The notes under the pieces were generated by a model. The model was not told where the DNA came from. It saw only the letters and a list, made by a program, of their open reading frames with translations, and searched no databases. From Roseomonas indoligenes (lineage in GTDB: Bacteria > Pseudomonadota > Alphaproteobacteria > Acetobacterales > Acetobacteraceae), in contig NZ_JAGIZA010000009.1 in assembly GCF_017813365.1 (NCBI RefSeq), positions 62,001 to 126,000 of the forward strand: 64,000 bases of DNA, written 5' to 3'. Shown here piece by piece: positions 24,918-32,342 of the stretch. Within the stretch, counting starts at the first letter, position 1; every line of letters starts with the position of its first letter. The position numbers and the translations under genes were made by a program.

Positions 24918-24945
24918 GAGACCCGGCAATGCCGAGGTCCCCTTC

Positions 24946-26736
24946 ATGCCCGCACCCAAGCTGAAACCCCTCTCGGAACAGGTCATCGTCATCACCGGCG
25001 CCTCCTCCGGCATCGGTCTGGCCACGGCCCGCATGGCCGCGGAGCGGGGCGCCTCCCTGGTTCTCGTCGCCCGCAACGGGGAGGCGCTGAACGCCCTGGC
25101 GGAGGAGATCCGGGCCAAGGGCGGGCGCGCGGAGCCCGTGGTGGCCGACGTCGCCGACATGGCGCAGGTGGAGGCGATCAGCGCCCGCGCCATCGAGGCC
25201 TTCGGCGGCTTCGATTCCTGGTGCAACAACGCCGGCGTCGCCATCTATGGCGAGCTGGAGGACGTGCCGCTGGACGATCAGCGCCGCCTCTTCGACACCA
25301 ACTACTGGGGCGTGGTGCACGGCACGCTCGTCGCGGCCCGTCACCTCAAGGGCAAGGCCGGCGGCGCCATCGTCAACACGGGCAGCGTGCTGTCCGAGCG
25401 CGCGATGACGCTGCAGGGCCCCTACTCCGCGTCCAAGTTCGCGGTGAAGGGCGTGACGGAGGCCTTCCGCACGGAGTTCGAGGCCGAGGGCTATCCGATC
25501 AGCGTCACGCTCATCAAGCCGGGCCCGATCGACACGCCCTATATGGAGCACGCGCGCAACCTGCTGGGCTCCCCCGGCACGCGGAACCCGCCGCCGGCCT
25601 ATCACCCGCGCGTGGCGGCCCGCGCCATCCTGCACGCCTGCGAGACCCGCACGCGCGACCTCTACGTGGGCGGTGGCGGCTTCATGATGTCCATGATGGG
25701 CACCCACTTCCCCCGCCTGACCGACATGATCTTCGAGAAGATCGCCCGACCCACCCAGGAATCCGAGGAGACCGGCCGCATGGAGCGCCGTGACAACCTG
25801 TATGAGCCGCGCGAGGATCTGGCCGAGACCTCTTCCCTCTCCGGCCCGCCGCCCCGCAAGACCTCCTTCCTGCTGGAGGCGCAGATGAACCCGCTCGGCC
25901 CGGCCGGGCTGCTGATCGGCGCGGCCGCGCTGCTCGGGGGCGCCGCGATCGGCATGTACACGCTGCGCCGGCCCAAGCCCGTGCCGCAGCGCCTGGCGGA
26001 CCGCGCCTGGCACATCGGGCACCGCGTGGCGCGTGACGCCGGGCACGGCATCGGCACGCTGGGGCATGAGGCGAGCCGCATCGCCCACCGCGCGCTGGAC
26101 TACGCGGAGCGGGCGGAGCGCGAGGCGCGCCCCCACCTGAAGCGCGCCCGCAAGCATGCCGAGCACTTCGCCGACAAGGCGAGCCGCTACGCCTCCTCTG
26201 TCTATGACGATGCGCGCGATCGCGGCGGCGACCTCTATGACGAGGCGCGCGACCGTGGCCGCGGCTACTACAAGCAGGCGCGGGGCCGGGGCGAGGATCT
26301 GTACGACACCGCCCGCCGGCGCGGCGCGGAAGGCTATGACGACGCCCGCGACCGCGGCTGGAGCCTCTTCAAGCGGGCCCGCAATGAGGGCCAGGACGCC
26401 TATGAGGAGACGCGCGACCGGGGCTGGAGCCTGTTCGGCCGCGCTCGCGACCGCGGCGAGGAGGTCTATGACCGCGCCCGCAAGCGCGGCGAGGACAGCT
26501 ACGACGAGGCCCGCGACCGCGGCTGGAGCCTGTTCGGCCGTGCCCGCGACCAGGGTGAGGAGACCTACAACCGTGCCCGCAAGCGCGGCCGCGACGCCTA
26601 CGAGGACGCGCGCGACGAGGGTTGGAGCCTGTTCGGCCACGCCCGCAAGGAAGTGGACCGCCGCAGCCGCCAGGCAGTGCAGGAGGGTGACGGCCTGCTG
26701 GACCGGATCAACGCCTTCCTCAAGTCCCGCCTCTGA
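24946..26736 (+). CDS. Short-chain dehydrogenase with membrane segment and 14 tandem 11-residue repeats
   Basis: This 596-residue protein has three parts. Residues 10-250 are a classical SDR: TGASSGIG at 17-24, NNAG at 94-97, catalytic serine 147, tyrosine 160 and lysine 164. Residues 317-341 form one hydrophobic transmembrane segment. Residues 420-573 are 14 unbroken 11-residue repeats of the form (Y/F)xxAR(D/K)xGxxx, such as YDEARDRGWSL. They are preceded by more charged helix (about 375-419). Such hendecads make long amphipathic helices, as in LEA, perilipin or synuclein proteins. The ATG at 24946 is chosen because an upstream TTG (24916) overlaps the promoter -10. The function is unknown; a stress-induced, membrane-anchored role is inferred. 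Confidence 0.88.
   Translation: MPAPKLKPLSEQVIVITGASSGIGLATARMAAERGASLVLVARNGEALNALAEEIRAKGGRAEPVVADVADMAQVEAISARAIEAFGGFDSWCNNAGVAIYGELEDVPLDDQRRLFDTNYWGVVHGTLVAARHLKGKAGGAIVNTGSVLSERAMTLQGPYSASKFAVKGVTEAFRTEFEAEGYPISVTLIKPGPIDTPYMEHARNLLGSPGTRNPPPAYHPRVAARAILHACETRTRDLYVGGGGFMMSMMGTHFPRLTDMIFEKIARPTQESEETGRMERRDNLYEPREDLAETSSLSGPPPRKTSFLLEAQMNPLGPAGLLIGAAALLGGAAIGMYTLRRPKPVPQRLADRAWHIGHRVARDAGHGIGTLGHEASRIAHRALDYAERAEREARPHLKRARKHAEHFADKASRYASSVYDDARDRGGDLYDEARDRGRGYYKQARGRGEDLYDTARRRGAEGYDDARDRGWSLFKRARNEGQDAYEETRDRGWSLFGRARDRGEEVYDRARKRGEDSYDEARDRGWSLFGRARDQGEETYNRARKRGRDAYEDARDEGWSLFGHARKEVDRRSRQAVQEGDGLLDRINAFLKSRL
26203..26664 (+). repeat. Tandem 33-base coding repeat (14 units; 99-base higher-order period)
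   Basis: Fourteen in-frame 33-base units encode the 11-residue repeats. Near the 3' end they form a stronger 99-base period. The block beginning CGCGACCGGGGCTGGAGCCT near 26416 recurs near 26515 and, diverged, near 26614. This points to growth by tandem duplication. The tryptophan-containing unit (GWSLF) marks the larger period. The first units are more diverged, so expansion at the 3' side is probably the most recent. Confidence 0.85.
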
Positions 26737-26743
26737 ACGGAAG

Positions 26744-26774
26744 CGGCCCGGGGAGAACCTCCCCGGGCCGTTTT
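26744..26774 (+). terminator. Rho-independent terminator after the SDR gene
   Basis: A 12-base-pair perfect stem, CGGCCCGGGGAG / CTCCCCGGGCCG with an AAC loop, is followed by TTTT. It begins eight bases after the SDR stop at 26736 and ends beside the convergent NIPSNAP gene's stop at 26776. It may act in both directions. Confidence 0.85.
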
Positions 26775-26775
26775 C

Positions 26776-27114
26776 CTACTTCGCCTGCTCCGCCAGATGC
26801 GCCGCGTAGAAGGGCGCCGGCGCGACGATGCGGTTCTCCATCTCCTGCAGCACGCCCATCTCCGCCACCTTGGCGAGATAGGCCTGGAAGCCCGGGTCCT
26901 TCGCCATGGCCGCGCGCCGCGCCTCGCGGTCCGCCTGGCTGTCATAGGCCCAGAGGTGGACGATGCGGTTCAGCGGCCCCTCCACCGTGGTGTACCAGCC
27001 CAGGCAGCGGCCCAGATACTTCTTCTGGATCTCCCAACCCATGGTCTCGTAGGTCTTCACGAACTCCGCCATGCGGTTCGGCTGGCAGGTGTAGATCCGC
27101 AGGTCCACGATCAT
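26776..27114 (-). CDS. NIPSNAP family protein
   Basis: This 112-residue protein has the ferredoxin-like NIPSNAP fold. It opens MIVDLRIYTCQPNRMAEFVK and contains KYLGRCLGWYTTVEGPLNRIVHLWAYDS and REARRAAMAKDPGFQAYL. I chose the ATG at 27114 because AAGGGAG lies about six bases upstream; the ATG at 27120 would place that site too close. It is convergent with the SDR gene and divergent from cyanase. Bacterial NIPSNAP proteins often accompany degradative genes, but their biochemical role is not settled. Confidence 0.85.
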   Translation of the reverse strand: MIVDLRIYTCQPNRMAEFVKTYETMGWEIQKKYLGRCLGWYTTVEGPLNRIVHLWAYDSQADREARRAAMAKDPGFQAYLAKVAEMGVLQEMENRIVAPAPFYAAHLAEQAK

Positions 27115-27219
27115 CGGCATCTCCCTTCGCCGCGTCCGGCGGCGACAGCTTCTGCTCTTATCGGGCGCGGCGGCCGCCCGGGAAGGGGGCAGGCCGGCCG
27201 CGCTGCGTCTGACGGTCCC

Positions 27220-27236
27220 TGGCACCGAACTGGCAT
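27220..27236 (+). promoter_or_regulatory. Candidate sigma-54 promoter of cyanase
   Basis: TGGCACC-GAAC-TGGCAT has the obligatory GG (-24) and GC (-12) exactly ten bases apart. It differs from the TGGCACG-N4-TTGCW consensus at two positions. The cyanase ATG lies about 33 bases after the -12 element. A nitrogen-responsive RpoN promoter would fit cyanate use as a nitrogen source. The enhancer site is not identified. Confidence 0.5.
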
Positions 27237-27267
27237 CGGGCATCCCGACGCTATCCCGGAGGTGCAG

Positions 27268-27714
27268 ATGAACGACGCGAAGACCGAACTCGGCCGGAAG
27301 ATCCTGAAGCTGAAGAAGGGCAAGGGCCTGAAATGGACGGATGTGGCCGCCCGGATCGGGCAGAGCCCCGTCTGGACCTGCGCCCTCTGCATGGGCCAGA
27401 TGAGCGCGGAGCCGCACCACGCCCGCGGCATCGCCGAGTTGTTCGGCCTGGACGAGGAAGAGGAGGCGACGCTCTGCGAGATCCCCTACCGCGGCGCCCA
27501 GCCCCTGCCGCCGACGGACCCGCTGATCTACCGCTTCTACGAGCTGATCCTGGTGTACGGCACCACGTGGAAGGAGATGATCCACGAGGAGTTCGGGGAC
27601 GGCATCATGTCCGCGATCGACTACGACATGCAGCTGGAGCGCCAGCCCGACCAGAAGGGCGACCGCGTGCGGATCACTATGTCCGGCAAGTTCCTGCCCT
27701 ACAAGCGCTACTGA
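27268..27714 (+). CDS. cynS: Cyanate hydratase (cyanase)
   Basis: This 148-residue enzyme converts cyanate and bicarbonate to ammonia and carbon dioxide. The N-terminal helix-turn-helix-like domain contains KKGKGLKWTDVAARIGQSPV. The C-terminal catalytic domain contains arginine 89, glutamate 92 and serine 115 within PLIYRFYELILVYG and GIMSAIDYD, with the family's usual spacing of 3 and 23 residues. GGAGG lies seven bases before the ATG. No cyanate transporter or carbonic anhydrase gene is beside it. It fits the nitrogen-scavenging theme of the window, with the allophanate hydrolase and the HyuAB operon. Confidence 0.96.
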   Translation: MNDAKTELGRKILKLKKGKGLKWTDVAARIGQSPVWTCALCMGQMSAEPHHARGIAELFGLDEEEEATLCEIPYRGAQPLPPTDPLIYRFYELILVYGTTWKEMIHEEFGDGIMSAIDYDMQLERQPDQKGDRVRITMSGKFLPYKRY

Positions 27715-27722
27715 GAGCCACC

Positions 27723-28439
27723 TTGGGGGTGGCTCCCGCCCTGGCCCTGCTCTCCGCAGGGCCGGCGGCGGCCGAGCCGCGCATCCCGCTTTCGGTCCTC
27801 CCCGGCCTAGGGGCCGGGGATGCGCGGCGCCTGGTCGATGCCGATGCCCCGCCCTGGTCCTCGCTCGGCCGCGTGCAGACGGAACTGGGTTCCCGCTGCA
27901 CCGGCACGCTGATCGGCCCGCGCACCGTCCTCACCGCCGCGCACTGCCTCGTGGCGCCCCGCACCGGCCAGCTCCTGCGCCCTTCCTCCGTCCACTTCCT
28001 GCTCGGCTACCGCCAGGGCACCTGGAAGGCCACGGCCCGCGCCGCGAGTTTCCGCACCGGCCCCGGCTTCGACCCGCGCACCCGCCTCCCGCGCGGCGCC
28101 GACTGGGCCGTGCTGACGCTGGACACCCCCATTGCCGCCGCCCCGCTTCCCCTGCTGGAGGAGGATCCCGCCCCGGACCAGCCGGTGATGCTCGGCGGCT
28201 ACCAGCAGGACCGGCCGGAGGTGCTGATGGCCGATACCGCCTGCCGCGCCCTCGGCACGGCCGCGCTGGACGGCCTGCGCCTGATCGTCCATGGCTGCGC
28301 CGCCACCCGCGGCGCGAGCGGCGCCCCGCTCCTGGCCCGCCGACCCGATGGCGGATGGGCGGTGGCCGGCGTCTCCGTGGCCATGGCGCTCGATGTCGCC
28401 CGCGGTATCGCCGTCCCGGCCCGCGCGCTGCGGGAGTGA
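27723..28439 (+). CDS. Secreted trypsin-like serine protease
   Basis: This protein of about 238 residues has a chymotrypsin-fold triad: histidine 74 in VLTAAHCLV, aspartate 127 in ADWAVLTLD and serine 199 in RGASGAPL. The usual GDSGGP is GASGAP here. The N-terminus VAPALALLSAGPAAAEP looks like a signal peptide core, so export is likely. The start is uncertain. TTG 27723 and GTG 27729 both lie just after the cyanase stop. The frame also stays open back into cyanase, but that part has no protease character. Four cysteines (60, 75, 174 and 192) could form two disulfides. Confidence 0.8.
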   Translation: MGVAPALALLSAGPAAAEPRIPLSVLPGLGAGDARRLVDADAPPWSSLGRVQTELGSRCTGTLIGPRTVLTAAHCLVAPRTGQLLRPSSVHFLLGYRQGTWKATARAASFRTGPGFDPRTRLPRGADWAVLTLDTPIAAAPLPLLEEDPAPDQPVMLGGYQQDRPEVLMADTACRALGTAALDGLRLIVHGCAATRGASGAPLLARRPDGGWAVAGVSVAMALDVARGIAVPARALRE

Positions 28440-28446
28440 CGCGAGC

Positions 28447-29427
28447 CTAACCCAGCGCCTCCCGCCCATGCGGCGCGAGGAGATCCTGCTCCGGCCCGAT
28501 GGGCACGATCCCCGTCGGATTGATGGTGGGATGGCTCTCGTAATAGTGCCGCTTCATGTGCAGGAAGTCGCAGGTCTCCCCGAAGCCCGGCGACTGGAAC
28601 AGGTCGCGCAGATACGCGAACAGCGCGGGGTAGTCCGCGATCCGCCGCCGGTTGCACTTGAAGTGCCCGTGATAGACGAGGTCAAAGCGCACCAGCGTGG
28701 TGAAGAGGCGGATATCGGCTTCCGTCAGCACGTTCCCCACGAGATAGCGTTGCGCTGCCAGATGCGCGTCCAGCTCGTCCAACTTCGCGAAGACAGCGCG
28801 CGCCGCCTCCTCGTAGGCGGGCTGCGCCGTGGCGAAGCCGGCCTTGTACACGCCGTTGTTCACCGCGTCGTAGATGCTGGCGTTCACCTCGTCGATCTCA
28901 GCCAGCAGGCCGTGCGGGGCGTGGTCGCCGGGCTTGGCGCCCACGCCATCGAAGGCGTGGTCCAGCATGCGGATGATCTCGGCGGACTCGTTGTTGACGA
29001 TCGTGCCGCGGTGCTTGTCCCACAGCACCGGCACCGTCACGCGCCCGGTGTAGTGCGGATCGGCCGCCGTGTAGACCTGGTGCAGGAAGCGCGCGTGGTT
29101 CACCGGATCGGGGATCACGCCCGGCCCGTCCTCGAAGGTCCAGCCATCCTCCCCCATGTGCCAGTGGACGACGGAGAGGCCGATCATCCCCTCCAGCCCC
29201 TTGCGCGCGCGCAGGATCAGCGCCCGATGCGCCCAGGGGCAGGCGAGCGAGACGTAGAGGTGGTAGCGCCCGGGCTCCGCGGCGAAGCCGCCCTCCCCGC
29301 TCGGCCCGGGGCTGCCATCCGGCGTCACCCAGTGGCGGAAGGCGCTGTCCTTGCGGATGAAGCGGCCGCCCGTGGCCTTGGTGTCAATCCACCGGTCCTG
29401 CCACTGGCCGTCAACGAGAAGTCCCAT
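28447..29427 (-). CDS. Glutathionyl-hydroquinone reductase (GST omega-like, YqjG/PcpF family)
   Basis: This 326-residue enzyme reduces glutathionyl-(hydro)quinones. The catalytic cysteine 63 is in SLACPWAHRALILR, the family motif. The long C-terminal helical domain contains EIDEVNASIYDAVNNGVYKAGFA and VRFDLVYHGHFKCNRRRI. The length fits the family (about 320-330). The ATG at 29427 lies five bases after the TRAP receptor stop on the same strand, so the two are probably co-transcribed. A link between them is not obvious. It may protect against quinones from aromatic breakdown such as the hppD pathway nearby. Confidence 0.92.
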   Translation of the reverse strand: MGLLVDGQWQDRWIDTKATGGRFIRKDSAFRHWVTPDGSPGPSGEGGFAAEPGRYHLYVSLACPWAHRALILRARKGLEGMIGLSVVHWHMGEDGWTFEDGPGVIPDPVNHARFLHQVYTAADPHYTGRVTVPVLWDKHRGTIVNNESAEIIRMLDHAFDGVGAKPGDHAPHGLLAEIDEVNASIYDAVNNGVYKAGFATAQPAYEEAARAVFAKLDELDAHLAAQRYLVGNVLTEADIRLFTTLVRFDLVYHGHFKCNRRRIADYPALFAYLRDLFQSPGFGETCDFLHMKRHYYESHPTINPTGIVPIGPEQDLLAPHGREALG

Positions 29428-29432
29428 CGCCC

Positions 29433-30407
29433 TCAGCCCGCGCGGTAGGTGTTGAGGATCGCCGCGCCCTCGGCCCCGGCGCGCGACGTCCAGTCCGCCA
29501 CCACCGGCGCAGCCGCCGCCGCCAGTGCGGCGCGCAGGGACGCGCCGCCCGCCAGCGTCACGCCGTTCGCCCGCATCCGCGCCTCGTTCTCCGCCAGCCG
29601 CGTGGCAATGGCCTGGAACTGCCGCGCCTCCGTCTCTCGCGCGGCCTGCTCCACATGGTCCTGCACCGGCTTGGGAAGCGCGCGCAACGCCGCCGTGTTG
29701 CAGAAGGCGAGGCTGAGGGGCGAGGCGTAATCCAGCACGGTGAAGTGCGGCAGGATTTCCCATAGCCGCGCCCCCGCCCCGCCATCGCCGGAGGACATCA
29801 CCGCATCCATCTCGCCCGCCCGGAGCCGGGGCAGCGCATCGGCGAAGGAGATCTGCGCGGGCTCCGCGCCGGCATTCCGCATCACCGCCGTGCTCGCCGC
29901 GTCATAGGTCCGCACCTTCAGCCCGCGCAGCGTCTCCGGCCCGGACACCGGATTGCGGGACCAGAGCCCCGTCGCCGGCCATGGCGTGGCGTAGAGCAGC
30001 GTCACCCCCCGCGCGCCCAGGGCCGCCGCATAGGCCGGGCGCGCCGCGCGCAGCAGCCGCGCCGTGTCCTCGGCGGAGGCTGTCAGGAACGGCAGGGCGG
30101 AGAGCTGGAAAATCGGCGCCTCGGCCGCCAGCGCACCGGTGAAGGCGTCGGCCGCCTGCACGCGCCCCTCGGCGGCTGCGCGGATCATGGCGGCGGAGCG
30201 AAGCCCGTCCGGCGCGTCGAAACCCGGCGTTACGGACAGGGCGCCGTTGGAGAGGCGCGTCGCGGCCTGCGCGAAATGGGCGATGCCCTCGCCCGGCATG
30301 GCGTTCGCCGGATACTCGGTGACGATCCGCCAGGCTTCCGCCGCCCGGGCGGCACCCGCCAGCCCCGCGGCGGGCAGCAGGGCTAAAAAGGCGCGGCGCG
30401 TCGGCAT
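29433..30407 (-). CDS. TRAP transporter substrate-binding protein (DctP family)
   Basis: This 324-residue periplasmic receptor has the leader MPTRRAFLALLPAAGLAGAARA, with a cleavage site near residue 22. The mature sequence follows the DctP pattern: EGIAHFAQAATRLSNGALSV, then LYATPWPATGLWSRNPVSGPETLRGLKVRTYD, then SFADALPRLRAGEMDAVMSSG. The ATG at 30407 has GGAG upstream. No DctQ or DctM membrane subunits lie nearby, so it is another orphan receptor. TRAP receptors bind organic acids; the ligand here is unknown. Confidence 0.88.
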   Translation of the reverse strand: MPTRRAFLALLPAAGLAGAARAAEAWRIVTEYPANAMPGEGIAHFAQAATRLSNGALSVTPGFDAPDGLRSAAMIRAAAEGRVQAADAFTGALAAEAPIFQLSALPFLTASAEDTARLLRAARPAYAAALGARGVTLLYATPWPATGLWSRNPVSGPETLRGLKVRTYDAASTAVMRNAGAEPAQISFADALPRLRAGEMDAVMSSGDGGAGARLWEILPHFTVLDYASPLSLAFCNTAALRALPKPVQDHVEQAARETEARQFQAIATRLAENEARMRANGVTLAGGASLRAALAAAAAPVVADWTSRAGAEGAAILNTYRAG

Positions 30408-30469
30408 CGGGCAGGTCTCCGGTTCGCCCGGAGTATCCCGCCCGGCGCCGCCGCGCCGCAAGCGGGCGA

Positions 30470-31579
30470 TCAGGCCGCCTTGTTGCCGCCGATCACGCCG
30501 CGGCGCACCTGGTCCTCCTCGATGCTTTCGAAGAGGGCGCGGAAATTGCCCTCCCCGAAGCCGTCATCGCCCTTGCGCTCGATGAACTCGAAGAAGACCG
30601 GCCCGATGACGTTGGCGGAGAAGATCTGCAGCAGCAGCCGCGCCTTGCGGTCCTCCACCACGCCCTCGCCATCCACCAGGATGCCGTTCTTCTTCAGCCG
30701 CACGATGTCCTCGCCATGGCCGGGCAGGCGGGCATCGACCTTTTCGTAATAGGTCTCCGGCGGGCTCGGCATGAAGTTCAGCCCGGCCTCGCGCAGGCCC
30801 TCGATCGTGCCGTAGATGTCGTCGCAGCCGCAGGCGACGTGCTGGATGCCCTCGCCCTTGTACTCGCGCAGGTACTCCTCGATCTGGCTCTCCTCATCCG
30901 CGCTCTCGTTCAGCGGAATGCGGATGCGGCCATCGGGGGAGGTGAGCGCGCGGGAGAAGAGGCCGGTGTACTCGCCCTTGATGTCGAAGTAGCGGATCTG
31001 CCGGAAGTTGAAGATGCGGTTGTAGAAGTCGTACCAGTAGTCCATCCGGCCGCGGAACACGTTGTGCGTCAGGTGGTCGATGTAATAGAGGCCTGCGCCC
31101 ACCGGCCAGGGATCGCGCTCGCCCAGCCACATGAACTCGGCGTCGTAGCAGGACCGGCCCTCGCCGTACTGGTCGATGAAGTAGAGATAGGATCCGCCGA
31201 TGCCCTTGATGGCCGGCACGTCCAGCGTCTTGCCCTCGGTGGCCGGCTCCGCGCCGTTCTTCACCGCGTGGTCGAAGGCGTGCCGCGCATCCACCACGCG
31301 GAAGCCCATGGAGGGCACGCAGGGCCCGTGGTCCTTCGTGAAGCCCTGCGCGTGGGAGCCGGGCTCCTCCGTCAGCAGGTAGTTGATGTCGCCCTGGCGG
31401 TAGAGGGTGCTCTTCTTCGTGCGGTGCTTCGCCGACGCCTTGAAGCCCATCCTCTCGAACAGTGCGTGCAGCTTCTCCGGCTCCGGGCTGGCGTATTCCA
31501 CGAAGGCAAAGCCGTCCGTGCCGGCCGGATTGTGCTCCGTGATCACCGCGCGCGGTGCGTCATGCGGGAAAGGACCCAT
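30470..31579 (-). CDS. hppD: 4-hydroxyphenylpyruvate dioxygenase
   Basis: This 369-residue Fe(II) enzyme converts 4-hydroxyphenylpyruvate to homogentisate in tyrosine breakdown. The iron ligands are visible as histidine 169 in YIDHLTHNV, histidine 247 in GIQHVACGCDDI and glutamate 331 in VFFEFIERKGD. The C-terminal helix motif FGEGNFRALFESIEEDQ is present. It is divergent from an Lrp/AsnC regulator across 114 bases with two palindromes, so that regulator probably controls it in response to an amino acid. The other homogentisate genes are not adjacent. The distant FAA-family gene at 53228 is not obviously fumarylacetoacetase. Confidence 0.97.
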   Translation of the reverse strand: MGPFPHDAPRAVITEHNPAGTDGFAFVEYASPEPEKLHALFERMGFKASAKHRTKKSTLYRQGDINYLLTEEPGSHAQGFTKDHGPCVPSMGFRVVDARHAFDHAVKNGAEPATEGKTLDVPAIKGIGGSYLYFIDQYGEGRSCYDAEFMWLGERDPWPVGAGLYYIDHLTHNVFRGRMDYWYDFYNRIFNFRQIRYFDIKGEYTGLFSRALTSPDGRIRIPLNESADEESQIEEYLREYKGEGIQHVACGCDDIYGTIEGLREAGLNFMPSPPETYYEKVDARLPGHGEDIVRLKKNGILVDGEGVVEDRKARLLLQIFSANVIGPVFFEFIERKGDDGFGEGNFRALFESIEEDQVRRGVIGGNKAA

Positions 31580-31623
31580 GGAAGCCTCCTCAGGTTTATG
31601 GAGAAAGCCTACCGCGGCCGGAC

Positions 31624-31678
31624 CGCAAATTGCGTGCGAACTGAGGTCCGAAACGCCTTCCGCCGCACGGTCCGTGCG
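31624..31678. promoter_or_regulatory. Two palindromes in the hppD-lrp divergent region
   Basis: CGCAA-A-TTGCG (31624-31634) and CGCACGG-T-CCGTGCG (31664-31678) are perfect inverted repeats in the 114-base gap between hppD and the divergent Lrp-type gene. The second ends 15 bases before the regulator's ATG. Lrp/AsnC proteins often bind several sites beside their own gene, so these are the best candidates for operators. No -35/-10 boxes stand out. Confidence 0.45.
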
Positions 31679-31693
31679 TGCTACGCCTTCCTT

Positions 31694-32182
31694 ATGCAAG
31701 AAGTCGTCGAACTCGATGGGATCGACCTCCGCCTCCTCGCTGCCTTGCAGGAGGATGGCCGGCTGACCAACCAGCAGCTGGGCGAGCGCGCCGGGCTCTC
31801 CCCGTCCCAGTGCTCCCGCCGCCGCACGGCACTGGAGGCAGCGGGCATTATCCGCGGCTATCGGGCGGAACTCGCGGCCGAGCCGCTGGGGCTGCACCTG
31901 CTGGTCTTCGTGCAGGTGACGCTCGCCACCCATAGCCGCGACAACGCCCAGCGCTTCCGCGAGCTCGTCACCCGGTTGGAGGAGGTGCAGGAGGCCTATG
32001 CCATGACCGGCGACGCCGACTATCTCCTCAAGGCCGTGGTGGGCGACCTCAAGGACCTCTCCGCCCTGGTGAACGACGTGCTGCTCCCGCATGAGAGCGT
32101 GGCCCGCGTGCGGTCCTCCATTGTCCTCGATCGCCTGAAGGAATCCGGGCGTCTGCCGCTCTCGCGGTTGAGGCGGGGATAG
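31694..32182 (+). CDS. Lrp/AsnC family transcriptional regulator
   Basis: This 162-residue protein has an N-terminal winged helix (DGIDLRLLAALQEDGRLTNQQLGERAGLSPSQCSRR, residues 8-43) and a C-terminal RAM ligand domain. In the RAM domain, EAYAMTGDADYLLKAVVGDLKDLSALV is diagnostic. The ATG at 31694 is the first good start after the divergent hppD promoter region. By position it is the likely regulator of hppD, sensing tyrosine, phenylalanine or a derivative. That ligand is inferred. Repeat copy D lies just after its stop. Confidence 0.92.
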   Translation: MQEVVELDGIDLRLLAALQEDGRLTNQQLGERAGLSPSQCSRRRTALEAAGIIRGYRAELAAEPLGLHLLVFVQVTLATHSRDNAQRFRELVTRLEEVQEAYAMTGDADYLLKAVVGDLKDLSALVNDVLLPHESVARVRSSIVLDRLKESGRLPLSRLRRG

Positions 32183-32183
32183 G

Positions 32184-32340
32184 CCGGGAGGCTCCGCCTC
32201 GCGGGCAGACCTGTCCCGCGCCGAGCGGCGTGGTCGCTCGGCGAGCCGTCAGGCTCGCATTCCGCGGCAGCCCGAAAGAAGAAGATGAGGGTGGGGGTTC
32301 CAGGGGGAGGAAAAATCCCTTCTCTCCCCCTGGTCCGTCG
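32184..32340 (+). repeat. Intergenic structured repeat, copy D
   Basis: This copy starts with GGGAGGCTCCGCCTC. It then has the covarying hairpin CGCCGAGCG / CGCTCGGCG with loop GCGTGGT (32219-32243) and the linker GCATTCCGCGGCAGCCCGA, shared almost exactly with copy F. The tract AGAAGAAGATGAGGG leads to the outer hairpin CCAGGGGGAGG / CTCCCCCTGG (32300-32333). It lies between the convergent Lrp and MFS genes. Read on the minus strand, the outer hairpin lies past the MFS stop and may terminate it. Confidence 0.8.
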
Positions 32341-32342
32341 CG

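Noticed and set aside
24916-24945. Upstream TTG start for the SDR-hendecad gene
   Set aside because: The TTG lies inside the predicted promoter -10 element (24914-24917), so it would not be on the transcript; the ATG at 24946 has a ribosome site.
27333-27722. Protease frame extended upstream through the cyanase gene
   Set aside because: The extension is antiparallel-free but overlaps cynS in another frame and shows only Arg/Pro-rich shadow sequence; the signal peptide begins after the cyanase stop.
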